Positions 1-5,782 of a DNA stretch of 6,197 bases are shown here, in pieces. Position 1 is the first letter of the stretch, and each line of letters starts with the position of its first letter. The stretch comes from an uncultured Dorea sp. GTDB taxonomy: Bacteria > Bacillota > Clostridia > Lachnospirales > Lachnospiraceae. Below the pieces are notes generated by a model. That model had not been told where the DNA came from and did not search any database. It worked only from the letters and a program-made list of their open reading frames with translations. Position numbers and translations under genes: made by a program. The stretch covers positions 1-6,197 of the forward strand of contig CAQNVT010000197.1 of the NCBI GenBank assembly GCA_948844705.1. Direction: 5' to 3'.

Positions 1-68
1 CAATCCGCTCATCCCTATGACGTTCAATCCTCATGAGCTCATACCCATGGGCGTGATCAATTCTTTCA

Positions 69-515
69 ATGTCGGTTATCTTTTTCCTCAGAAAACAGCA
101 ATTTATTCTTCTGGATATCGATCTGGACGCGGAACAGGCCCGCTCCGTACAGATAAATGGCGGCATCATCGGTTTTGATATCGAAAAAGAACCGCTCCCG
201 TCCGACAGGGAGCTTTATATCCACAACAGGCCGGCAAAGCAGGTGGAGCTTTATTCTCTCTCCGACTGCCGGATCAGCCATGTCATCCATGTAGGCGAAG
301 ATCGGGATTACGAGGCGGCATGCCGTTTCCGGGGGAAGGTTCTTCTACTATCCAAAGACGGAACGGCAGAGCTCTATGACCCGGAAAAAGACGAAAAATG
401 TATGCAGCAGCTTCTGGATGTAGCTCCTGATAATGTCGGCATAGATGAAGAAACCGGAACGCTCTGCTTCAGACATTCTTATTCCAGGCGGGCATACTGG
501 AAATATTTAGAATAA
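69..515 (+). CDS. unrecognised protein, C-terminal part, probably frameshifted near its left end
   Basis: I do not recognise this protein. The visible frame gives 148 residues, acidic and soluble, with alternating short beta-like stretches (for example GKVLLLSKDGTAELYDPEK) that recall a beta-propeller or beta-sandwich repeat, and no signal peptide or membrane segment. It ends in WKYLE at a TAA. The ATG at 69 is a doubtful start: no Shine-Dalgarno sequence lies just upstream, and an in-frame TGA sits at 54-56. The neighbouring frame is open from base 2 to a TGA at 176-178 and reads plausibly as protein (NPLIPMTFNPHELIPMGV, then INSFNVGYLF). That suggests the real gene begins outside the window and that a one-base change around 80-92, in the ctttttcc run, joins the two frames. 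It lies 43 bp before greA on the same strand, so the two may share a transcript. Coding status is fairly sure; the N-terminus and function are unknown. Confidence 0.6.
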   Translation: MSVIFFLRKQQFILLDIDLDAEQARSVQINGGIIGFDIEKEPLPSDRELYIHNRPAKQVELYSLSDCRISHVIHVGEDRDYEAACRFRGKVLLLSKDGTAELYDPEKDEKCMQQLLDVAPDNVGIDEETGTLCFRHSYSRRAYWKYLE

Positions 516-558
516 AAAAACAGGAGCTTAAATAAAAAATGCGAAAGGAATTTACTAT

Positions 559-1062
559 ATGGGAGAACAATTGACCAAAAGTGATGTTCAGAAAATAAAA
601 GAAGAAATTGAATACCGCAAGCTGGTAGTCCGTAAAAAAGAGCTGGAGGCAGTAAAGGAAGCAAGGGCCCAGGGAGATCTGAGTGAAAATTTTGAGTATA
701 AGGCGGCAAAGCAGGACAAGAACCGCAACGAAAGCAGGATCCGTTATCTGGAGCGGATGCTTAAGAATGCCCGGATCGTATCGGACGAATCGAAGGAGGA
801 CGAGGTCGGCATCAATAATACGGTAACCGTATATTTTGAAGAGGACGATGAAACAGAGGCCTATCGGCTGGTGACCAGTGTCCGCGGAAATTCCATGCAG
901 GGCCTGATCAGTATCGAATCCCCTATGGGAAAGGCGCTTCTCGGCCATAAAATCGGTGATCGGGTACTGGTTAAGACAAGCGAAGGCACGGGCTATTACG
1001 TCATAATCCGGGAAATTGACAAAACTACCGATGATTCTGAGGACAGACTGCGGAAATTTTAA
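559..1062 (+). CDS. greA: transcription elongation factor GreA
   Basis: GreA binds the secondary channel of RNA polymerase and stimulates cleavage of backtracked transcripts, rescuing stalled elongation complexes in the cytoplasm. The 167 residues are close to the usual length of about 158. An N-terminal coiled coil (about 5-80) carries the family signature EARAQGDLSENFEYKAAK at about 35-52. It includes the acidic tip residues (Asp and Glu of GDLSEN) that hold the catalytic magnesium ion. The C-terminal FKBP-like domain (about 85-160) has the hallmark SPMGKALLGHKIGD, the counterpart of the usual SPIGRALLGKKxGD. The start is supported by AAAGGA at 544-549, 9 nt upstream. The preceding gene ends 43 bp upstream on the same strand. 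A weak six-pair hairpin followed by three Ts overlaps the stop codon (1061-1080), and a large palindromic block follows. The C-terminal tail (TDDSEDRLRKF) extends a little beyond most homologues. GreB is less likely because the residues and context fit the GreA type found in Firmicutes. Confidence 0.95.
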   Translation: MGEQLTKSDVQKIKEEIEYRKLVVRKKELEAVKEARAQGDLSENFEYKAAKQDKNRNESRIRYLERMLKNARIVSDESKEDEVGINNTVTVYFEEDDETEAYRLVTSVRGNSMQGLISIESPMGKALLGHKIGDRVLVKTSEGTGYYVIIREIDKTTDDSEDRLRKF

Positions 1063-1080
1063 GCGATTTTCTTGCTTTTT
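1061..1080 (+). terminator. weak candidate terminator of greA
   Basis: AAGCGA (1061-1066) pairs with TTGCTT (1072-1077) through one G-T wobble around a 5-nt loop, and three further Ts follow. The stem begins inside the greA stop codon. It is short and poor in G-C pairs, so it would be inefficient alone. The larger structure downstream (1076-1159) could contribute, but neither of its arms is followed by a T tract. Confidence 0.25.
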
Positions 1081-1159
1081 CCCGCATTTTGTCATATCAT
1101 GATGTTGGGGTCAAAAGGCATTTTGCCCCTATGATGCCGCATGACAGCAGCGGGAAAAA
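1076..1159. repeat. nested inverted-repeat block downstream of greA
   Basis: A set of arms nests around one centre. TTTTTCCCGC (1076-1085) pairs perfectly with GCGGGAAAAA (1150-1159), GTCAT (1091-1095) with ATGAC (1141-1145), ATCAT (1096-1100) with ATGAT (1131-1135), GGGG (1107-1110) with CCCC (1126-1129), and CAAAA (1112-1116) with TTTTG (1121-1125), leaving a GGCA loop. The fold therefore spans 84 nt with small bulges and internal loops. No T tract follows the structure on either strand, so it is not a normal intrinsic terminator. It may be a structured 3' UTR, a small RNA or an intergenic repeat element; the sequence alone does not decide. Confidence 0.6.
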
Positions 1160-1234
1160 TAAATTTCCCCTTTATATCCCCTTATAAGACGAATCCACCC
1201 CTCATATCCGGATTCGTTGTCTGCTGCATGCGGC
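1136..1234. repeat. 99-bp element bounded by a 14-pair inverted repeat
   Basis: GCCGCATG-A-CAGCAG (1136-1150) is the reverse complement of CTGCTGCATGCGGC (1221-1234) apart from one extra A at 1144. An inner hairpin, ACGAATCC (1189-1196) with GGATTCGT (1210-1217), lies within it. The left arm overlaps bases that are also used by the upstream nested block, so the two folds compete. The outline (short, non-coding, terminal inverted repeats) would fit a miniature repeat element or a structured RNA. No target-site duplication is evident. Confidence 0.5.
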
Positions 1235-1267
1235 TATAATTAAAAAAACTTAAGATTTCTGATTTTG

Positions 1268-1597
1268 TTAATTTACATCGGCTTTGGAGGCGTACTTTTC
1301 ATAATATAGTTCTGACTGCTCCATTGTCAGGCCAAATCTCTTTTCCAGTTTCAAAAGGATTCTTTCCTTTGGAATCTGCTCTTCTACATTATCCTGGATG
1401 AAGGCCTGTACTCCTTGCTCCAATCCTTGCTGTACTCCCCGTTCCAGTCCTTGCTGTACTCCTTTTTGCCTTCCTTCTTCATATACACTCTGTCCTAATC
1501 CTGTCACATGTTCCGCCTCCTTCCACAGCTCCTTATTTTTAGAAAAATCAATATATTCTGTTACCGTATTCATAAAGTCATCCTTATGCGGATACAT
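1268..1597 (-). pseudogene. C-terminal fragment of Rpn-family nuclease/putative transposase
   Basis: This is the tail of the Rpn (recombination-promoting nuclease, PD-(D/E)XK transposase-like) protein whose N-terminal part lies at 1650-2270 in another frame. The same frame stays open upstream of the ATG as far as 1654. It reads NGVKEDEGYELLRFLNVL before MYPHKDDF, which is the expected continuation of the family sequence, so the ATG at 1597 is internal and has no ribosome binding site. Features seen are ELWKEAEHVTGLGQSVYEEG, then a Gly/Gln-rich repeated linker (GVQQGLER, GVQQGLEQ, GVQAF), then the usual C-terminal helical segment (EEQIPKERILLKLEKRFGL). Such linkers built from imperfect 8-residue repeats are common in this family. 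As an independent protein it would lack the nuclease core. It is best regarded as the detached 3' end of one broken gene. Confidence 0.75.
1406..1462 (-). repeat. 24-nt in-frame tandem repeat in the Rpn linker
   Basis: The motif CTGTACTCC (+ strand) recurs at 1406, 1430 and 1454, a period of exactly 24 nt, with about 2.4 copies. It encodes the 8-residue repeat GVQQGLE(R/Q). The unit is a multiple of three, so copy number can vary without breaking the frame, consistent with slippage-driven change in linker length. Confidence 0.8.
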
Positions 1598-1649
1598 AAG
1601 TACATTCAGAAAACGCAGGAGCTCATAACCCTCGTCTTCTTTTACTCCA

Positions 1650-2270
1650 TTACATTAAATCATATTTTTCTTTTTTTACGGCATGCCCGCGGGTATTCTT
1701 TGTATTTACAATTTCATAAAACGATATGCTGTAGTGCATATCCTTCGGAATATCATCCCGACAGTTCCAGATACTGTAGCATTTTTCCAGTCTGCCGTAA
1801 TCTGTATGCTCTGTAATTAACGTTAGCTGTGACGACAGGTATCTTGCCAGATAATATATCCCTCTCTTTTCTATCGGATATCCCGGCTGGTACGTCTTCT
1901 GCGATTCTATATCTATATGGAGATAAAACTGCACCTTTTTTGAAGAAAGAGCCGGATTTCTTGCATGGAACGACAAGTCAAAGTATGCCACCTTCTCGTT
2001 CAAATGAACAAACTCCGTGCTGTCTCCTTGAACCACTGTATTTGTCCTTCCGGCAGAAACTTCCTTTGCATCTGTGATGGAATCCGCCTCAATAAAACCC
2101 ATAATTTCTTTTCTGGAATAATCTTTATATTCTTCCACAGTTTCCTTGAGGATCACTGCAAGAACTTCCTTATTATGAAAAATAAGTTTGCTCTGGAGAT
2201 CCAATCCCTCCATGTCCGCAGTAATCTGCATGGAACTAAGCATATCCATGCTCCCGGCTAATTTATCCAA
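1650..2270 (-). pseudogene. N-terminal part of Rpn-family PD-(D/E)XK nuclease, interrupted
   Basis: Rpn-type proteins are DNA endonucleases related to transposases that promote RecA-independent recombination. This 206-residue frame holds most of the catalytic domain. Asp98 (in YFDLSF) and the Glu122-x-Gln124 of HIDIESQ match the acidic residue and the E-x-Q motif of the family core, and RGIYYLARYLSSQL and EKCYSIWNC follow. It starts at a TTG with AGGAGG placed 7 nt upstream; an ATG 6 nt before that TTG is only 1 nt from the AGGAGG and soon meets a stop. The frame ends at KYDLM followed by TAA (1652-1650). The natural continuation resumes in another frame at NGVKEDEGYELL, and from memory of family members roughly a dozen residues are missing between. 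A small out-of-frame deletion therefore most likely destroyed the gene. It is flanked by AT-rich, palindrome-bearing gaps. Family assignment is firm; the deletion size is an inference. Confidence 0.8.
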
Positions 2271-2277
2271 GTCATTT

Positions 2278-2283
2278 CCTCCT
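2278..2283 (-). promoter_or_regulatory. ribosome binding site that sets a TTG start
   Basis: On the - strand AGGAGG lies 7 nt before TTG (2270-2268), an ideal distance. The ATG at 2276-2274 is only 1 nt from it and reads five codons before a stop, so the TTG is the better start for the Rpn frame. Confidence 0.6.
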
Positions 2284-2393
2284 CTACATATGTTCTTCTA
2301 TTTCATAAAGTTTAAAAGGGATTTCCTCAGGAGACGCTTATGATAGATATTTCCTGCAGATGATCCGAGATTTTAATGAAATGTTTAAGATTT

Positions 2394-2410
2394 ATAGAAA
2401 GAATTTCTAT
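2394..2410. repeat. short inverted repeat ATAGAAA-GAA-TTTCTAT
   Basis: Two 7-bp arms surround a 3-bp centre in the AT-rich gap about 125 bp upstream of the Rpn start. It could be an operator-like site or chance symmetry in AT-rich DNA. No convincing -35/-10 pair can be fixed next to it. Confidence 0.25.
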
Positions 2411-2457
2411 GCTGTTACTTTAACATTCTTTACTATGGAATACAACTTAAATTTTCC

Positions 2458-2476
2458 TTAAATATTAAATATTTAA
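2458..2476. repeat. 19-bp AT-only palindrome beside the hppA terminator
   Basis: TTAAATATT and AATATTTAA flank a single central A, giving 9 perfect pairs. It abuts the T tract of the hppA terminator. Composed only of A and T, it may simply reflect base composition. Confidence 0.35.
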
Positions 2477-2519
2477 AAACTCTCCCGGAAAATCACCTTT
2501 ACAGTGGTCTTCCGGGAGA
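2475..2519 (-). terminator. intrinsic terminator of hppA
   Basis: On the - strand a perfect 10-bp stem, TCTCCCGGAA (2519-2510) with TTCCGGGAGA (2490-2481), encloses a 19-nt loop that can itself pair weakly, and is followed after one G by five Ts (2479-2475). It begins 33 bp after the hppA stop codon. The + strand side has only a weak CTTTCTT, so termination is mainly for hppA. Confidence 0.9.
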
Positions 2520-2552
2520 CTTTCTTAACATGTCATGCAATGTTTTAACCTT

Positions 2553-4535
2553 CTACAGCAATCCGCCGATCGACAAAAACAGAGGTGCAAATACAAGTGA
2601 GACAATGGTCATCAGCTTGATCAGGATGTTGATGGAAGGACCCGAGGTATCCTTAAACGGATCTCCCACCGTATCTCCTACAACCGCCGCTTTATGTGCG
2701 TCGCTTCCTTTGCCGCCGTGGTTGCCATCCTCAATGTATTTCTTCGCGTTATCCCATGCGCCGCCCGCATTGGACATAAAGATCGCCATCATAACGCCCG
2801 TTACCAGTGCACCGGCCAGGAGTCCGCCAAGAGAAGCAGGCCCTAACAGGATTCCCACAAGAAGCGGCGCCACAACCGCCATGATACCGGGCACCAGCAT
2901 CTCCTTCAGCGCCGCCGTGGTAGAGATCGCAACACAGGACTTGTAGTCCGGCTTCGTCGTTCCCTCCATGATACCGGGCATTTCCCTGAACTGGCGCCTT
3001 ACCTCCTCGATCATCTGATATGCCGCCTTTGATACAGACTCCATCGTCATGGCGGAGAACAGGAACGGAAGCATACCTCCGATAAACAGGCCGATGATCA
3101 CACGGCTGTCAAGAATATCAATATTTTTAAGCTGCACGGCCTCTGCGTAGGACACAAAGAGCGCCAGCGCCGTAAGCGCCGCGGAGCCGATCGCAAAGCC
3201 CTTGCCCATAGCCGCCGTCGTATTCCCTACCGCGTCAAGCTTATCTGTGATCTTGCGGACGGATTTGTCAAGTCCCGACATCTCTGCAATACCGCCCGCG
3301 TTATCCGCGATCGGTCCGTATGCGTCAACCGCTACCGTGATCGCCGTCGTCGACAGCATGCCTACCGCCGCCAGCGCGATTCCGTAAAGCCCACAGAACT
3401 GATATGCCGCAAAAATGCCGATACAGATCAGAAGAATCGGGATTCCGGTAGATTTCATGCCCACCGCAAGACCGCTGATGATCGTAGTGGCAGAGCCTGT
3501 CTCCGACTGGGATGCGATCTCCTTTACGGACTTGTAATCCCCGGATGTATACACCTCGGTAATAATGCCGATCAGAAGCCCGACGATCAGTCCTGCAACG
3601 ATCGCAATCGCCGCGTTAAGATTACCGAACAGATAATTGCTGAGTACAAATGCCGCGATCAGTACGATCACGCTTGCCGCATAGGAGCCGGTCTTAAGCG
3701 CCTTATGCGGATTGGCATTTTCGTCTCCCTTTACAAAGAAGGTTCCGAGAATCGATGCCAGAAGCCCGAGTCCCGCGATCATAAGCGGATAAAGGGCGCC
3801 CTCCGCCTTATAATATACGATTCCAAGAGTAAGCGCGGAAATCAGCGCACCTACATAGGATTCAAACAGATCCGCACCCATACCTGCAACATCGCCTACG
3901 TTATCGCCTACATTGTCTGCGATAACCGCCGGGTTACGCGGGTCATCCTCCGGAATTCCGGCTTCTACCTTACCCACAAGGTCCGCGCCTACGTCCGCCG
4001 CCTTCGTGTAGATACCGCCGCCCACACGGGCAAACAATGCAATAGACGAAGCGCCCAGGCTGAAGCCCGACAGCACGTCCACATTTTTCGTAATAAGATA
4101 GATCACACTGACTCCGAGCACTCCCAGGCCGGCCACACACATTCCCATGACCGCACCGCCGGAAAAAGCAATGGAAAGAGCCCTATTCATTCCGCTCTCC
4201 TTCGCCGCATTTGCAGTCCTTACGTTTGCTCTTGTCGCTACGGTCATTCCGCAGTACCCCGCCGCCGTGGAAAATAATGCTCCCACCACAAAACAGATGG
4301 CTGTGATCCAATTTCCGATCCCTAGTCCGATCAATACAAACAGCACAGCAACAAAGATGATCAGAATCTTGTATTCTGCCGTAAGAAATGCCTGCGCACC
4401 GTCACTGATTGCCGCAGCAATCTCCTTCATTCTGTCTGTTCCTGCACTCTGCTTTGTTACCTTCGCCGCAAGATATGCCGCAAATAATAACGCTGCCGCC
4501 CCAAAAACAGGAACAATGTTTAACAACGTGTTCAT
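2553..4535 (-). CDS. hppA: K+-dependent membrane-bound ion-pumping pyrophosphatase (probably Na+)
   Basis: This integral membrane enzyme hydrolyses cytoplasmic pyrophosphate and pumps Na+ and/or H+ outward, recovering energy from biosynthetic by-product PPi. The 660 residues, with about 16 hydrophobic spans, match the family. Substrate-site motifs are intact: [20 protein letters not shown] (172-191), [19 protein letters not shown] (197-215), [17 protein letters not shown] (404-420), [15 protein letters not shown] (588-602) and [14 protein letters not shown] (620-633). Ala441 in [11 protein letters not shown] occupies the position that is Lys in K+-independent enzymes, so K+ dependence is expected. 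Glu225 in ADLFESY sits where Na+-transporting members keep their gating glutamate. Together these favour a Na+ pump, though a dual Na+/H+ pump cannot be excluded by eye. The start is supported by GGGAGG (4547-4542) 6 nt upstream. It stands alone between its own likely promoter and a strong terminator. Confidence 0.96.
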   Translation of the reverse strand: MNTLLNIVPVFGAAALLFAAYLAAKVTKQSAGTDRMKEIAAAISDGAQAFLTAEYKILIIFVAVLFVLIGLGIGNWITAICFVVGALFSTAAGYCGMTVATRANVRTANAAKESGMNRALSIAFSGGAVMGMCVAGLGVLGVSVIYLITKNVDVLSGFSLGASSIALFARVGGGIYTKAADVGADLVGKVEAGIPEDDPRNPAVIADNVGDNVGDVAGMGADLFESYVGALISALTLGIVYYKAEGALYPLMIAGLGLLASILGTFFVKGDENANPHKALKTGSYAASVIVLIAAFVLSNYLFGNLNAAIAIVAGLIVGLLIGIITEVYTSGDYKSVKEIASQSETGSATTIISGLAVGMKSTGIPILLICIGIFAAYQFCGLYGIALAAVGMLSTTAITVAVDAYGPIADNAGGIAEMSGLDKSVRKITDKLDAVGNTTAAMGKGFAIGSAALTALALFVSYAEAVQLKNIDILDSRVIIGLFIGGMLPFLFSAMTMESVSKAAYQMIEEVRRQFREMPGIMEGTTKPDYKSCVAISTTAALKEMLVPGIMAVVAPLLVGILLGPASLGGLLAGALVTGVMMAIFMSNAGGAWDNAKKYIEDGNHGGKGSDAHKAAVVGDTVGDPFKDTSGPSINILIKLMTIVSLVFAPLFLSIGGLL

Positions 4536-4565
4536 ATAAAGCCTCCCAACATACTTATTTTATCT

Positions 4566-4600
4566 ATAGTATCATAAAAGCATATACAATTGCTACACAT
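4566..4600 (-). promoter_or_regulatory. candidate hppA promoter
   Basis: On the - strand TGATACTAT (4574-4566) resembles an extended -10 (TGn followed by TACTAT), about 30 bp upstream of the hppA start codon, in strongly AT-rich DNA. No good -35 stands at 17 bp, which is tolerable for an extended -10. A promoter here is needed because a terminator closes the upstream operon. Confidence 0.4.
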
Positions 4601-4658
4601 TTTTAATTTTTCGGTACTTTTAGATAAATTACATGTCAGTTGTTTGTCATTAATAGAC

Positions 4659-4688
4659 AAAAAAAGAAGCCAAGATTACCTCGACTTC
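4659..4688 (-). terminator. intrinsic terminator overlapping the activase stop codon
   Basis: On the - strand GAAGTCGAG (4688-4680) pairs with CTTGGCTTC (4674-4666) with two G-T wobbles, around the 5-nt loop GTAAT, and is followed by seven Ts (4665-4659). The loop contains the TAA stop codon of the activase gene, so the last three codons form the 5' arm of the stem. Confidence 0.85.
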
Positions 4689-5437
4689 TCTTCTGCCAAC
4701 AATGCCGCACCGATCGCACCGGCATATCTTCCGTTTTCCGTAGGCTCTACCGTCTGACCGATCTTGCCTGACAATGCATGTGTAAAATACTCACTGTGGC
4801 TTAAGCCTCCGGTCAGGATCACCTTCGCCGGAAGATTCTTCCTCTGGCTCAGCTGCGCCACCTTTGCCGCCACGGAATCCACTACGCCTGCGGCAATATC
4901 CTCGCGCTTTCTTCCCTCTCCGATATAATTGATCACCTCAGACTCTGCAAACACCGTGCAGAGAGAGCTGATGGGAAGCACCGTCCCGGCCTTTGCCATG
5001 TCAAAAAGCTCTCCCAATGTAACGCCCAGCCGGTTTGCCATGATCTCCAGAAACTTTCCGGTTCCGGCAGAGCATTTATCATTCATCAGAAAATCCTGCA
5101 CCATTCCGTGATCCACGAGGATAACCTTCGTATCCTGGCCGCCCACATCTATGATCGCACAGTTATCACCCGCGATCTCACGGCCCCCTCTTGCATGACA
5201 GGTAATCTCCGTGATCACATAATCGGCAAAGTCTACCGCCACGCGTCCGTACCCTGTGGCCACCACCTTTGTATCCTCCGACAGGACGTCAATCCCGTCC
5301 TCCAGTAATTTTTCCTTAATCGTCAGTGTCGTCTCCTTGCTGCTCCATCCGGTGGGAAGCACGAAGTATAACTCCTTTTCCCCTCTCACCGCAACCTTGG
5401 ATGCCGTAGAACCAATGTCGATCCCCACATAATTCAT
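4676..5437 (-). CDS. acyl-CoA dehydratase activase (HgdC/BcrAD-type ATPase)
   Basis: Proteins of this family are homodimeric ATPases with one [4Fe-4S] cluster shared between the subunits. ATP hydrolysis drives transfer of a very low-potential electron to a partner iron-sulfur enzyme. The 253 residues match the length of HgdC. Visible motifs are the phosphate-binding GIDIGSTASKVAV (5-17), IDVGGQDTKVI (96-106), the cluster ligand Cys122 in NDKCSAGTGKF, the second ligand Cys160 in SLCTVFAESE, and the adenosine-site TGGLS (209-213). I place the start at the ATG at 5437, preceded 9 nt upstream by GAGG (5450-5447). It gives the classical N-terminus MNYVGIDIGST. A TTG at 5503 would add 22 residues, overlap the previous gene and lack a clear binding site. 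It is the last gene of the operon, so its partner is most likely the double-cubane reductase encoded upstream rather than a true hydroxyacyl-CoA dehydratase. Confidence 0.92.
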   Translation of the reverse strand: MNYVGIDIGSTASKVAVRGEKELYFVLPTGWSSKETTLTIKEKLLEDGIDVLSEDTKVVATGYGRVAVDFADYVITEITCHARGGREIAGDNCAIIDVGGQDTKVILVDHGMVQDFLMNDKCSAGTGKFLEIMANRLGVTLGELFDMAKAGTVLPISSLCTVFAESEVINYIGEGRKREDIAAGVVDSVAAKVAQLSQRKNLPAKVILTGGLSHSEYFTHALSGKIGQTVEPTENGRYAGAIGAALLAEEKSR

Positions 5438-5446
5438 ATCTGCTTT

Positions 5447-5452
5447 CCTCAC
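5447..5452 (-). promoter_or_regulatory. ribosome binding site deciding the activase start
   Basis: GTGAGG on the - strand ends 9 nt before the ATG at 5437. It supports the short form of the activase over the 22-residue longer form beginning at the TTG at 5503. Confidence 0.6.
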
Positions 5453-5496
5453 TTTAAACCATTGTCTTTTTATCTCTTTCCCCAGACCGCCGTTTA

Positions 5497-5757
5497 CTAA
5501 CAATACCTGTCCCGCCTGGGATTAATGTCTCTTTCTATTGCCTTGATCTTAAGGATTTCGATCCCATGCTCCTTCACACACGCCCTGACCGCGTCAACAT
5601 CCTTTTCTTCGATCAAAAGAGAGACGCCGCAGCATGTACTTAAAACTCTGGGAGTCGGGGCAATGGTCGCCCGAACCCCCAGACTCTTTAATTCCTTATA
5701 AAGACGCATGGCATTATCGTGATTCGGAAACAACACATAATGCTGTAGCTTCTGCAT
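5497..5757 (-). CDS. DUF3343 small protein, putative Se/S carrier-like
   Basis: This 86-residue soluble protein fits the DUF3343 family, sometimes labelled putative Se/S carrier-like. No biochemical role is established that I can cite. The fold is predicted to be a small ferredoxin-like alpha-beta domain: YVLFPNHDNAMRLYKELKSLG (split as strand then helix, about 7-27), then the family signature TPRVLSTCCGVSL (35-47) with the adjacent Cys42-Cys43, then a second helix and strand. The C-terminus RYC adds a further cysteine, with Cys60 between. The start is supported by AGGAG (5770-5766), 8 nt upstream; another ATG closer to it is in the wrong frame. It sits 25 bp after the reductase gene and 59 bp before the activase start, clearly within one transcript. 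A role in sulfur handling, cluster assembly or electron transfer for its neighbours is my inference from position and cysteines. Confidence 0.85.
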   Translation of the reverse strand: MQKLQHYVLFPNHDNAMRLYKELKSLGVRATIAPTPRVLSTCCGVSLLIEEKDVDAVRACVKEHGIEILKIKAIERDINPRRDRYC

Positions 5758-5782
5758 ATACCATACTCCTGTTATGTAATCT

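Larger units (their letters stand above)
1063..1267. other. non-coding interval between greA and the Rpn remnant
   Basis: This 205-bp gap lies between two convergent units. Besides the weak greA terminator and the two overlapping inverted-repeat systems, it contains a run of seven As at 1242-1248, which reads as a T tract on the - strand downstream of the Rpn remnant. No convincing stem precedes that T tract, so a terminator for the - strand is not supported. I see no open frame of note and no tRNA-like fold. Confidence 0.6.

Noticed and set aside
469..1095. Long open frame on the - strand opposite greA (about 208 codons)
   Set aside because: It is antisense to a certain greA gene, has a Phe/Leu/Tyr-rich composition typical of a mirror frame and no ribosome binding site or family resemblance.
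1406..1462. Tandem repeats as a CRISPR array
   Set aside because: Units are contiguous with no spacers, the period is a multiple of three, and they encode the linker repeat of the Rpn protein.
2284..2380. Possible remnant of another reading frame (reading HKRLLRKSLLNFMK then stop) just upstream of the Rpn start on the - strand
   Set aside because: Only about 22 codons are open, no family is recognisable, and this length is expected by chance in such DNA.
2530..4539. Several open frames on the + strand opposite hppA (up to 190 codons)
   Set aside because: They mirror the codon pattern of hppA, are rich in Ala/Pro/Ser/Thr or Arg/His, and lack ribosome binding sites; hppA itself is complete and conserved.
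4643..4665. Hairpin TTTGTC/GACAAA downstream of the activase
   Set aside because: Its arm is the T tract of the stronger terminator at 4659-4688; it has few G-C pairs and no following T run on the - strand.
5438..5503. 22-residue longer N-terminus for the activase from a TTG
   Set aside because: The family N-terminus begins just before GIDIGST, the ATG at 5437 has a good ribosome binding site, and the TTG overlaps the preceding gene without one.
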